This document shows, piece after piece, positions 54,272 through 62,692 of a stretch of 64,000 nt of DNA (position 1 is the stretch's first letter; the number at the start of each line of letters is the position of its first letter). Below the pieces are notes generated by a model. It did not search any database and had not been told where the DNA came from. It worked only from the letters and a program-made list of their open reading frames with translations. Origin of the DNA: Corallococcus sp. EGB (GTDB lineage Bacteria; Myxococcota; Myxococcia; Myxococcales; Myxococcaceae); the NCBI RefSeq assembly GCF_019968905.1, contig NZ_CP079946.1, positions 2,666,001 through 2,730,000 of the forward strand, in the 5' to 3' direction. The position numbers and the translations under genes are program-made.

Positions 54272-55222
54272 GTGAAGGCCCAGCCCTACACGCTCCTGGT
54301 CGTGGATGATTCGCAGGCGCTGCTGCCGCAACTGGTGCGCACGCTCGGCCCCGAGGACTTTGCCCTGCGCGTGGCGCGCTCCGGGCCGGAGGCGCTGGGC
54401 CTGACCCAGGAGGTAGACGGGGTCCTGCTCTGCGCCAGCGGCCTCGAGGAGGTCCAGGCCCAGGCGCTCCTGGAATCCCTCACCCCACCGCAGCCCGCGC
54501 CCCGACCTGCTGTGGTGGTCCTCGCGCCCCAGGAGGACCGCACCCTGCGACTCACCGCGCTTCGCCGGGGGGCTGAGGTGATTTTGACCCCATGGGATGA
54601 GGAAGAGCTGCGGTTGAGGCTCTACCGGAGCCTGGAGACGCACTCGCGGTGGGTCTCGCTTCACTCCCAGGTGGAGGAGCTGCGACGCCTGGCGGTGACG
54701 GACGGGCTGACCCAGGTGCACAACCACCGCTACTTCCAGGAGCGGCTGCGCGAGGAGTTCCGCCGCTCGCAGCGCTACGACGAGAGCCTGTCGCTCATCC
54801 TGGTGGACCTGGACCACTTCAAGAACATCAACGACGCGCACGGCCACGGCGCCGGGGACCGCGTCCTGAGAGAGGTGGCGGCCTCCCTCCAGCACAGCGT
54901 GCGCGAGACGGACCTCGTGGCGCGCTACGGCGGCGAGGAGTTCGCCATCCTCCTGCCCTGCACCCACCTGCCCGGCGCCCTCACCGTGGCGGAGCGGATC
55001 CGGAAGGAAATCAACGAGTTGCACGCAGGACCCGAGGGCGCCCTGCGCGTCACCGCGTCCCTGGGCGTCTCCAGCTTCCCCCACCGCGCCATCCTCACCC
55101 CGGAGCAACTGCTGCTCACCGCCGACGAGGCCCTCTACCGCGCCAAGCGCGAGGGCCGCGACCGCATCTGCCTCCACCCCCCCGCCCCCCTCTTCTCCGC
55201 GCCGCCCTCCCGGGCCGGCTGA
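54272..55222 (+). CDS. Diguanylate cyclase with degenerate receiver domain
   Basis: The 316-residue protein begins at GTG 54272. Residues 1-115 look like a response-regulator receiver (LLVVDDSQALLPQLV), but the strand that should carry the phosphorylated Asp reads VDGVLLCASGLEEV, so the Asp is replaced. Residues 140-300 are a GGDEF domain: DGLTQVHNHRYF, LVDLDHFKNINDAHGHGAGD, RYGGEEFAILL and an RETD inhibitory site five residues before GGEEF. It should make cyclic di-GMP, controlled by product binding and not by phosphorylation of its own receiver. Confidence 0.92.
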   Translation: MKAQPYTLLVVDDSQALLPQLVRTLGPEDFALRVARSGPEALGLTQEVDGVLLCASGLEEVQAQALLESLTPPQPAPRPAVVVLAPQEDRTLRLTALRRGAEVILTPWDEEELRLRLYRSLETHSRWVSLHSQVEELRRLAVTDGLTQVHNHRYFQERLREEFRRSQRYDESLSLILVDLDHFKNINDAHGHGAGDRVLREVAASLQHSVRETDLVARYGGEEFAILLPCTHLPGALTVAERIRKEINELHAGPEGALRVTASLGVSSFPHRAILTPEQLLLTADEALYRAKREGRDRICLHPPAPLFSAPPSRAG

Positions 55223-55286
55223 CCCCAGGGGTCAAAAACCCGGGGTCTGGTTTGACCCCGTTGGGTTTCGTGGGTCTAAAATGACC
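55221..55286 (+). promoter_or_regulatory. Inverted repeats GGGTC-N6-GACCC, candidate enhancer sites
   Basis: Site A is the palindrome GACCCC-A-GGGGTC (55221-55233). Site B is GGGGTC-TGGTTT-GACCCC (55242-55259). Site C is GGGTC-TAAAAT-GACC (55272-55286). B and C share the form GGGTC-N6-GACC and are 29 bp apart. They end about 67 bp before the -24 element, a typical distance for binding of an NtrC-type activator. Confidence 0.5.
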
Positions 55287-55351
55287 TTGCCCCTTTTTGT
55301 CATGTCCCTGAAAACGGGCGTGATTGCCGGGGTTTATCCAAATCTCCGGTT

Positions 55352-55367
55352 TGGCAAGGCCATTGCA
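55352..55367 (+). promoter_or_regulatory. Sigma54-type (-24/-12) promoter
   Basis: TGGCAAGGCCATTGCA matches the consensus TGGCAC-N5-TTGCA with GG (55353-55354) and GC (55365-55366) separated by exactly 10 bp. It directly precedes the histidine kinase gene, whose own downstream partner is a sigma54 activator. Confidence 0.7.
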
Positions 55368-55389
55368 AATGTCGGACTCTGGAAAGTCC

Positions 55390-56970
55390 ATGGGAACCCT
55401 GGGAGCTCAAGCGCAGGCGCAGGACCCGGTCCCCCGCGGCCGGCTGCTGCTCGTCGATGACGAGGAGAACATCCTCAAGTCCATCCGGCGGGTGCTGCGG
55501 CGCGGTGAGTGGGAGATTGAAACGGCGACGGACGCCGAAACGGCGCTGCGCACGCTGGAGCGCTTCCACCCGGAGGTCGTCATCTCCGACTTCCGCATGC
55601 CGGGGATGAACGGCGTGGAGTTCCTCAACCAGGTGAAGCTCCAGGAGCCGCGCGCCCAGCGCATCATGCTGACGGGGCAGGCGGATCAGCAGGCCATCGA
55701 AGAGGCCATCAACCGCTCCGAAATCTTCCGCTTCATCTCCAAGCCGTGGAACGACAGCCACCTGGTGCTCACGGTGAAGAGCGCCTTCGAGCAGTACGCG
55801 CTCCACGCGGAGAACGACCGGCTCTACCGCGTCACGCAGGAGCAGAACGCGGAGCTCAAGCACCTCAACGCGGACCTGGAGGAGCGCGTCGCGCTGCGCA
55901 CTCGCCTCTTGTCCACGGCCAAGCGCGAGTGGGAGCTGTCCTTCGACTGCATGGAGACGCCGCTCGCGGTGGTGCGCGCGCGGGACTTCGCGGTGCGCCG
56001 GGCCAACGTTGCCTACGCGCAGGTGGCCCGCCGCTCCATCGAAGAGGTGCCCTCCGACGTCCCGTGCCACCAGTACCTCTTCGGCCGGGACACGCCGTGC
56101 CAGGGCTGCCCTTTGCCCTCCGCCATGGAGACGGGCAAGGGCGCGCGCGGGGAGGTCCAGCAGGGCGGGCGCAGCTACGTGGTGGCGGCCTATCCCTTCG
56201 CCGGCGACGACCGCGCGGTGTGCACCTACCGCGACGTCACGGAAGAGCAGGCGATGACCCGCCGGCTCATCGAGACGGAGAAGATGGCCGCGGTGGGCCA
56301 GCTCGCGGGCGGCGTGGCGCACGAAATCAACAACCCGCTGGGCGGCATCCTCGCCTTCGCGCAGCTGATGTCCCGCGACGCGGGCCGCAGCGAGAGCGAC
56401 CTGGAGTCGCTGAAGCTCATTGAGGAGAGCGCGCTGCGCTGCAAGCGCATCGTGGAGAGCCTGCTGAAGTTCAGCCGGCACAGCCGCGTGGAGGACCGCC
56501 GCCTCTTTGACTTGTCCAAGTGCGTGGAGGACGCCGCGGTGCTCTTCCGCGCGCAGCTCAAGTCCATGCCCAAGGTGGAGATGAAGCTGGGCCTGAAGGA
56601 CGGGCTGCCCAAGGTGTACGGCGACCCCGGCACGCTCGCGCAGGTGGTTCTCAACCTGCTGCAGAACGGCCTGCAGGCGCTGCCTGGCGCCGAGGGGAGC
56701 CTGTCCCTGGAGACGGGGCGCGAGGGCGACCGGACCTTCTTCGCGGTGACGGACACCGGGACGGGCATCGAGGAGCGGCACCTGCCGCGCATCTTCGAGC
56801 CGTCCTTCACCACCAAGCCGCCCGGTGAGGGCACCGGCCTGGGGCTGTCCATCGCCTATCGCATCGTCCAGGACCATGGGGGCACGTTCCATGTGGAGAC
56901 CCACGTGGGCCAGGGCTCCCGCTTCACCGTCTACCTGCCTATTCCCCTGCAGCTCGAGAGGTTGCCGTGA
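55390..56970 (+). CDS. Hybrid histidine kinase with N-terminal receiver
   Basis: The 526-residue protein has, from the N-terminus, a receiver domain (LLLVDDEENILKSIRR, VVISDFRMPGMNG with Asp67), a coiled-coil linker of about residues 140-175, a PAS-like sensor region with a CPxGCP-type Cys group (PCHQYLFGRDTPCQGCPL), a HisKA domain (AGGVAHEINNPLGG, His311) and an ATPase domain (GTGLGLSIAY). No membrane segment, so the kinase is cytoplasmic; the clustered cysteines could sense redox or metal. The ATG at 55390 is chosen because the sigma54 promoter lies just upstream of it. The activator gene overlaps its stop (GTGA), so they form a two-component pair. Confidence 0.85.
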   Translation: MGTLGAQAQAQDPVPRGRLLLVDDEENILKSIRRVLRRGEWEIETATDAETALRTLERFHPEVVISDFRMPGMNGVEFLNQVKLQEPRAQRIMLTGQADQQAIEEAINRSEIFRFISKPWNDSHLVLTVKSAFEQYALHAENDRLYRVTQEQNAELKHLNADLEERVALRTRLLSTAKREWELSFDCMETPLAVVRARDFAVRRANVAYAQVARRSIEEVPSDVPCHQYLFGRDTPCQGCPLPSAMETGKGARGEVQQGGRSYVVAAYPFAGDDRAVCTYRDVTEEQAMTRRLIETEKMAAVGQLAGGVAHEINNPLGGILAFAQLMSRDAGRSESDLESLKLIEESALRCKRIVESLLKFSRHSRVEDRRLFDLSKCVEDAAVLFRAQLKSMPKVEMKLGLKDGLPKVYGDPGTLAQVVLNLLQNGLQALPGAEGSLSLETGREGDRTFFAVTDTGTGIEERHLPRIFEPSFTTKPPGEGTGLGLSIAYRIVQDHGGTFHVETHVGQGSRFTVYLPIPLQLERLP

Positions 56971-58442
56971 ACCAAGTCAAGCGCGCCAAGGTCCTCGTTG
57001 TGGATGACGACTCCGTCGTCCTCAAGGCCGTCACCCAGATCCTCCAGCGGGAAGGCCACCCGGTGGTGGCCATCGACGACGCGGTGGAGGGGCTCGCGGC
57101 GGCGAAGGACCCGTCCATCGACGTGGTGGTGCTCGACATCAAGATGCCGCACCTGTCCGGCATGGACCTGCTGCGCGCCATCAAGGCGGACCGCCCGGAC
57201 GTGGAGGTCATCATGATGACGGCCTTCGCCACCGTGGAGACGGCGGTGGAGGCGGTGAAGGCGGGCGCGTACGACTACCTCACCAAGCCCTTCGAGAACA
57301 TCGACGAGGTGAGCCTCACGGTGGCCAAGGCCGCCGAGCGCAAGGCGCTGAAGGACCGCACCCGCGCGCTGGAGGAGGCGCTCACCGCGCGCAGCCAGTT
57401 CGAGGACCTCATCGGCCAGTCCGCGCAGATGCGCGCCGTGTTCAAGCTGGTGGAGACGGTCAGCCACTCCACCGCCACGGTGCTCATCCAGGGCGAGAGC
57501 GGCACGGGCAAGGAGCTGGTCGCCCGCGCCATCCACTACCGCAGCGCGCGCCGCGACAAGCCCTTCGTGGCCGTCAACTGTTCCGCGCTGACGGAGACGC
57601 TCCTGGAGAGTGAGCTCTTCGGCCACGTGAAGGGCAGCTTCACCGGCGCCACCGGCAACAAGAAGGGCCTCTTCGAGGCGGCCGACGGCGGCACCATCTT
57701 CCTGGACGAGATCGGCGACGTGCCCCCGGCCACCCAGGTGCGCCTCTTGCGCGTCCTGCAGGAGGGGGAGGTCAAGCGCGTGGGCGCCAACGAGCCCGTG
57801 AAGGTGGACGTGCGCGTCATCGCCGCCACGCACGTGGACCTGTCCCGCGCGAAGGAGCAGGGCAAGTTCCGCGAGGACCTCTTCTATCGCCTCAACGTCA
57901 TCACCATCGACCTGCCGCCCCTGCGCGACCGCCCGGAGGACGTGCCGCTGCTCGCGCACCACTTCCTCAAGGTCTACGCGTCCAAGGCGGACAAGAAGGT
58001 CACCGGCATCAGCCCGCGCGCCATGGAGGCGCTCACCTGCAACCGGTGGACGGGCAACGTGCGCGAGCTGGAGAACGTCATCGAGCGCGCGGTGGTGCTG
58101 ACGGCCAACGACGCCATTGACGTGGAGGACCTGCCGCCCGGCTTCCAGGCCGCGCCGCAGGCGGACTCGGCGGTGGAGGTGTTCAGCCTGGCGCACCTGC
58201 CGTACGCCCAGGCCAAGCGCCTGGCCATGCGCGCCTTCGAGCGCCGCTACCTGTCCGCGCTGCTGGAGAAGAACAACCACAACGTGTCCAGCGCGGCGCG
58301 CGCGGCCGGCGTGGACCGCTCCAACTTCCGCCGCCTGCTCAAGCAGTACGAGGTCGCCGGCCGCAGCATGAAGCCGCGCTCGCCCAAGGGCCCGGAGGCG
58401 GACAGCGGCCCGGGCGTGCCCGCCCTCGAAGCCGTGTCGTGA
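56967..58442 (+). CDS. NtrC-family sigma54-dependent response regulator
   Basis: The 491-residue protein (GTG 56967) has a receiver (VLVVDDDSVVLKAVT, VVVLDIKMPHLSGMD, Asp57), an AAA+ domain with GESGTGKELVARAIH (Walker A) and GSFTGA (223-228) in place of the usual GAFTGA, FLDEIGDVPP (Walker B), and a C-terminal Fis-type HTH (NHNVSSAARAAGVDRSNFRRLLKQYEV). It is the partner of the preceding kinase. The GGGTC/GACCC repeats upstream of the operon's own sigma54 promoter suggest that it activates its own transcription. Confidence 0.93.
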   Translation: MNQVKRAKVLVVDDDSVVLKAVTQILQREGHPVVAIDDAVEGLAAAKDPSIDVVVLDIKMPHLSGMDLLRAIKADRPDVEVIMMTAFATVETAVEAVKAGAYDYLTKPFENIDEVSLTVAKAAERKALKDRTRALEEALTARSQFEDLIGQSAQMRAVFKLVETVSHSTATVLIQGESGTGKELVARAIHYRSARRDKPFVAVNCSALTETLLESELFGHVKGSFTGATGNKKGLFEAADGGTIFLDEIGDVPPATQVRLLRVLQEGEVKRVGANEPVKVDVRVIAATHVDLSRAKEQGKFREDLFYRLNVITIDLPPLRDRPEDVPLLAHHFLKVYASKADKKVTGISPRAMEALTCNRWTGNVRELENVIERAVVLTANDAIDVEDLPPGFQAAPQADSAVEVFSLAHLPYAQAKRLAMRAFERRYLSALLEKNNHNVSSAARAAGVDRSNFRRLLKQYEVAGRSMKPRSPKGPEADSGPGVPALEAVS

Positions 58443-58464
58443 TGCGGTCCGGCGGGAGGACGGT

Positions 58465-59802
58465 TCAGCCGTCCTCCCCGGGCTCTCGCTCGCTGCGGCG
58501 CGCGGCGAGCTGCTGCTGGATGGCCTCGTAGCGCTCGGACAGCTCCGCCTCGAAGCCGTTGCGCGTCGGGGTGTAGAAGCAGCGAGCGCGCAGCGCCTCC
58601 GGCAGGTAGTCCTCCGGGACGTAGTTGCCCTCGAAGTTATGCGGGTACTTGTACCCGCCGCCGTACCCCAGCGACTTCATCAGCTTCGTGGGCGCGTTGC
58701 GCAGGTGCATGGGCACCGGCAGCGCGCCCTCCTTCGTCACGGCCTCGCGCACGGCGGCGTACGCGGCGATGACGGCGTTCGACTTGGGCGCGAGCGCCAG
58801 GTACGTGACGGCCTGGGTGAGGGGCAGGGTGCCCTCCGGCAGGCCCATGAGCTGGAAGGCCCGCAGCGCGTCCACCGCCACCCCGAGCGCGCGGGGGTCC
58901 GCGTTGCCCACGTCCTCCGACGCGAAGATGACCATGCGGCGGAAGATGAAGACGGGATCCTCGCCCGCCTCCAGCATGCGCGTCATCCAGTACAGCGCGG
59001 CGTCCACGTCGCTGCCGCGCATGGATTTGATGAACGCGCTGACGACGTTGTAGTGCTCCTCGCCGCCCTTGTCGTAGAGCAGCATCTTCTGCTGGAGCGC
59101 CTCCTCCGCCACCTTGCGGTCCACCACCTTGCCGCCGTACGCCGCCGCGGCCTCCAGCGCGGTGAGGGCCTTGCGCGCGTCCCCGCCCGCCGCGTCCGCG
59201 ATGAACTCCAGCGCCGCGTCGTCCACGGCCACCTTGCCGTCAAGGCCCCGAGGGTCCGCCACGGCGTGGCGCATGACGGCGATGAGCTCCTCCTGCTCCA
59301 GCCCGCGCAGGGTGACGACGCGGCAGCGCGACAGGAGCGCGGCGTTCACCTCGAAGGACGGGTTCTCCGTGGTGGCGCCAATCAGGGTGACGGTGCCCTT
59401 CTCCACGTGGGGCAGCAGCGCGTCCTGCTGCGACTTGTTGAAGCGGTGGATCTCGTCGATGAAGAGCAGCGTGCGCTGGCGCTGGAGCTTCCAGCGGTCC
59501 TGCGCGCGGGCCACCGTCTCGCGGATGTCCTTCACGCCCGCGAGCACGGCGGACATGGTCTCGAAGGCGGCGCCGGTGGAGCGCGCGATGAGCTGGGCGA
59601 GCGTCGTCTTGCCGGTGCCCGGCGGGCCCCAGAGGATGAGGCTGGGCACCTGGTCGGCCTCCAGGGCGCGGCGCAGGAAGCGGCCCTCGCCGGTGAGGTG
59701 CTCCTGGCCCAGGTACTCGCTGAGCGAGGTGGGGCGCATGCGCTCGGCGAGCGGCGCCAGGATGGCCTGTTCCTTCTGGCTGGCGTGGTCGAAGAGGTCC
59801 AT
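58465..59802 (-). CDS. rarA: Replication-associated recombination protein A (RarA/MgsA)
   Basis: The 445-residue AAA+ ATPase starts at ATG 59802 with GGAGG upstream. Signatures: MRPTSLSEYLGQEHL, LILWGPPGTGKTTLAQLIA (Walker A), TLLFIDEIHRFNKSQQDALLPHVE (Walker B), GATTENPSFEVN (sensor 1) and the C-terminal tetramerisation region with YGGGYKYPHNFEGNYVPEDYLP. It acts at stalled replication forks. It is the only gene on its strand between the signalling genes and the NAD kinase gene. Confidence 0.95.
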   Translation of the reverse strand: MDLFDHASQKEQAILAPLAERMRPTSLSEYLGQEHLTGEGRFLRRALEADQVPSLILWGPPGTGKTTLAQLIARSTGAAFETMSAVLAGVKDIRETVARAQDRWKLQRQRTLLFIDEIHRFNKSQQDALLPHVEKGTVTLIGATTENPSFEVNAALLSRCRVVTLRGLEQEELIAVMRHAVADPRGLDGKVAVDDAALEFIADAAGGDARKALTALEAAAAYGGKVVDRKVAEEALQQKMLLYDKGGEEHYNVVSAFIKSMRGSDVDAALYWMTRMLEAGEDPVFIFRRMVIFASEDVGNADPRALGVAVDALRAFQLMGLPEGTLPLTQAVTYLALAPKSNAVIAAYAAVREAVTKEGALPVPMHLRNAPTKLMKSLGYGGGYKYPHNFEGNYVPEDYLPEALRARCFYTPTRNGFEAELSERYEAIQQQLAARRSEREPGEDG

Positions 59803-59923
59803 GGGGCCTCCAAACCTAGCGTCCTGAAGGCCCCGTCGCGCTCCCTTGTGATGTCCGGCGTCGTGCAGGTGCGTCATTTTCCTGCGGAGGACGGTTGGCC
59901 GGCTGGACTAGAACCCGGGGGGC

Positions 59924-60769
59924 GTGCAGACCCTGGTCATCATCGCGAAGCGAGACACCCCGCAGGCCGTGGCCCTGGCGGCGGAAATCCGGCAGCGCCA
60001 CCCGAACCTGACGGTGCTGGCCGACCGCGCCCTGGCGCATGCGCTGAACTGGCCCCGCATCGAGGACCGCGACCTGGCGGCGCGCGCGGACCTGGTGGTG
60101 GTGCTGGGCGGTGACGGCACGCTCATCTACGCGGCGCGCCTGTTGGGTGGGCGCAACGTGCCCATCATCGGCGTCAACCTGGGCAGCCTGGGCTTCATGA
60201 CGGAAGTGCCCGTGGAGGAGCTCTTCAGCCGGCTGGATGACGTGCTGGCGGGGAACTTCCACGTGGACTCGCGGATGAAGCTCTCCTGCCGGCTCCTGCG
60301 CGGGGGCCGGGTCCTCATCGAGGATGAAATCCTCAACGACGTGGTCATCAACAAGGGCGCGCTCGCGCGCATCGCGGACCACGAGACGTCCATCGACGGG
60401 GTGCCCATCACCACGTACAAGTCGGACGGCGTCATCCTGGCCACGCCCACCGGCTCCACGGCGTACTCGCTGTCCGCGGGCGGGCCCATCGTGCACCCGT
60501 CGGTGGACTGCACCATCCTGTCGCCCATCTGTTCGCACGCGCTGACCCAGCGGGCCATCGTGGTGCCCGCGGACCGCACCATCCGCGTCACGCTGAAGAG
60601 CGAGACGGCGGACACGTACCTCACGCTGGATGGACAGACGGGCCACTCGCTGCAGGGCGGGGACTGCATCGAGGTGGTGCGCTCGCCCAACCGCGTGGCC
60701 CTGGTGCGCAACCCCCGCGTGGCCTACTTCACCATCCTCCGGCAGAAGCTCCACTGGGGTGAGCGCTGA
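59924..60769 (+). CDS. nadK: NAD kinase
   Basis: The 281-residue protein has the family signatures ADLVVVLGGDGTLIYAARL (GGDGT, ATP/NAD binding), GVNLGSLGFMTEVP, LNDVVINKGALARI and the segment ITTYKSDGVILATPTGSTAYSLSAGGPIV. It phosphorylates NAD to NADP in the cytoplasm. It begins at GTG 59924, divergent from rarA, and is followed by a Ser/Thr kinase gene after 60 bp. Length is standard. Confidence 0.95.
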   Translation: MQTLVIIAKRDTPQAVALAAEIRQRHPNLTVLADRALAHALNWPRIEDRDLAARADLVVVLGGDGTLIYAARLLGGRNVPIIGVNLGSLGFMTEVPVEELFSRLDDVLAGNFHVDSRMKLSCRLLRGGRVLIEDEILNDVVINKGALARIADHETSIDGVPITTYKSDGVILATPTGSTAYSLSAGGPIVHPSVDCTILSPICSHALTQRAIVVPADRTIRVTLKSETADTYLTLDGQTGHSLQGGDCIEVVRSPNRVALVRNPRVAYFTILRQKLHWGER

Positions 60770-60829
60770 GCGCCCGCGTCCGGGGGGAGGGCTCCCCGCC
60801 GGGGTTGGCGCTGGAGTAGCCTCCGGCCC

Positions 60830-62677
60830 GTGACGACGGGCGGGCACACGACGCGTTTCGGCAAGTACGAGCTGCAGGAACGCCTGGGCGCCGGCGGCAT
60901 GGCCGTGGTGCACCGCGCGCGTTACACCGTGGCGGAGGGCGTGTCCCGCCCCGTGGTCATCAAGCGCGTGCGGGACCCGTACGCGCAGGACCCCGCCTTC
61001 GTGCAGATGTTCCTCAACGAAGCGCGCATCTCCATGGGGCTGTCCCACGGCAACATCGTCCAGGTCTTCGACTTCGGGCAGCAGGATGGCGAGTTCTTCC
61101 TGGCCATGGAGTGGGTGGACGGGCAGCCCCTGTCCAGGGTTCTCAAGCGCCTGAAGCTGAAGGGGATGGCGCACCTGCCGGCGCCGCTCGCCGTGCAGCT
61201 GATGATTGAAGTCTGCAAGGGCCTGCACCACGCGCACACGCGCCGCGACGAGCAGGGCCGCCCGTTGGGGCTGGTGCACCGCGACGTGTCCCCGGACAAC
61301 GTCCTCGTCAGCTACGAGGGCGAGGTGAAGCTCACCGACTTCGGCATCGCGAAGGCGCAGCTGTCCGGGCGGCCGGACACGGAAGCGGGCGTGGTGCGCG
61401 GCAAGTTCCTCTACCTGTCCCCGGAGCAGACGCGGGCGGAGGCGTTGGATGCGCGCTCGGACGTGTACACGGCGGGCGTGGTGCTCTTCGAGCTGCTCAC
61501 CGGCCGCAGGCCCGTGGAGGGAGATCAGGCCTCGGTGATGGAGCGCATCGCGACGGGGGACCTGATTCCCCCTCACGCGTATGTCCCGGACCTGGACCCC
61601 TCGCTGGGCGCGGTGGTGTCCCGGGCGCTGGCGCTGCGGCGCACGGACCGCTTCACCAGCGCGGAGGACTTCCAGCGTTCGCTGGCGGAGTGGCTCGCGT
61701 ACCGGGCACCGCTGTTCCCCGCGTCCACGCTGCGCCACCTGATGGCCTGGCTGTTCGAGGAGGAGCTGAAGCTCGCGGGCCAGCCGCCCCGCATCCCGGA
61801 GTCCTTCCTGCGTCAGGTGACGATGTGGACGGGGGAGGGCGGCCCGGTGGAGGCGGACGAGCCGGAGCGGGCGTCCGCGGTGCACCGCGCGCACGCCGAG
61901 GCGTTCCCGGAGGAGCACGTGCCCGGGGCGCTGGTGGGCGGCAGTCCCGCGGCGGACCTGGGCTCGGGGGTGCCCGGTTGGGTCTGGGCGGCCGTCATCA
62001 CGGCGGCGGTGATCTTCTTTGTGGGGCGGGCGGTGATGCCCGACCTGTCGGAGCCCCGCTCGCGCAGGCTCCAGGTGGTCTCCGCGCCCGCGGGGGCGGA
62101 GGTGCGCTGGGACGGCAAGCAGGTCGGGATGACGCCGACGGTGCTGAACGTCGCGCCGGGCGAGGACTCGCACCAGCTGGAGCTGCGCTTCGTGGGGTAC
62201 CAGCCGTGGACGACGACCGTGTCGCAGGCCGCCGTGCCGGAGCGCGTGCAGGTGACGCTGGAGCGCCTGCCGCCTCCGGCCCCTCCGCCGGACCCGGTGG
62301 TGGACGCGCGGGTGAAGGACAAGGAGGCTCCGCCGGAAGCGCCGGTGCGCAGGCGCAGCACGGTGACGGTGGCCCGGGGCGAATCGCGCGAGGCCGCGGA
62401 TTGGATGGCGAGGTCTCCCGACGCGGGCGCGGCCTATACGCTGGGGCAGGAGCTGCTCACGGCGGGCAGCGCGATGCAGGCCGGGGAGAAGTTCTGGAAG
62501 TGCCTGGAGCTGAAGGAGTCCGCGGCGGAGTGCCACCTGGGCCTGGGCCGGGTGGGCGTGCTGACGGACCGCGACGCCATGGCCCGTGAGGGATATCAGC
62601 GCTATCTGGAGCTGCGGCCGAAAGGCCTCGCGGCCGCGGAAGCGCGTAGGTATCTCCAGGCGAAGGCGGCCCGGTAG
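60830..62677 (+). CDS. Eukaryotic-like serine/threonine protein kinase with PEGA-type tail
   Basis: The 615-residue protein (GTG 60830) has a complete kinase domain: YELQERLGAGGMAVVHRA (glycine loop), VVIKRV, LVHRDVSPDNVL (Asp152) and LTDFGIAKAQ, then SPEQTRAEALDARSDVY. A transmembrane segment of about residues 385-403 (WAAVITAAVIFFVGRAV) is followed by a PEGA-like segment (VSAPAGAEVRWDGKQVG) and a helical end with TPR-like character (GLGRVGVLTDRDAMAREGYQRYLEL). The kinase faces the cytoplasm with its sensor part outside. Such kinases are abundant in myxobacteria and take part in developmental and envelope signalling. Confidence 0.92.
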   Translation: MTTGGHTTRFGKYELQERLGAGGMAVVHRARYTVAEGVSRPVVIKRVRDPYAQDPAFVQMFLNEARISMGLSHGNIVQVFDFGQQDGEFFLAMEWVDGQPLSRVLKRLKLKGMAHLPAPLAVQLMIEVCKGLHHAHTRRDEQGRPLGLVHRDVSPDNVLVSYEGEVKLTDFGIAKAQLSGRPDTEAGVVRGKFLYLSPEQTRAEALDARSDVYTAGVVLFELLTGRRPVEGDQASVMERIATGDLIPPHAYVPDLDPSLGAVVSRALALRRTDRFTSAEDFQRSLAEWLAYRAPLFPASTLRHLMAWLFEEELKLAGQPPRIPESFLRQVTMWTGEGGPVEADEPERASAVHRAHAEAFPEEHVPGALVGGSPAADLGSGVPGWVWAAVITAAVIFFVGRAVMPDLSEPRSRRLQVVSAPAGAEVRWDGKQVGMTPTVLNVAPGEDSHQLELRFVGYQPWTTTVSQAAVPERVQVTLERLPPPAPPPDPVVDARVKDKEAPPEAPVRRRSTVTVARGESREAADWMARSPDAGAAYTLGQELLTAGSAMQAGEKFWKCLELKESAAECHLGLGRVGVLTDRDAMAREGYQRYLELRPKGLAAAEARRYLQAKAAR

Positions 62678-62692
62678 TCAAAGCGGACGGTG

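Noticed and set aside
59816..62536. 906-codon minus-strand ORF opposite the NAD kinase and Ser/Thr kinase genes
   Set aside because: It overlaps two well-conserved genes completely, shows no motif and is rich in Arg/His/Val from reversed codons.
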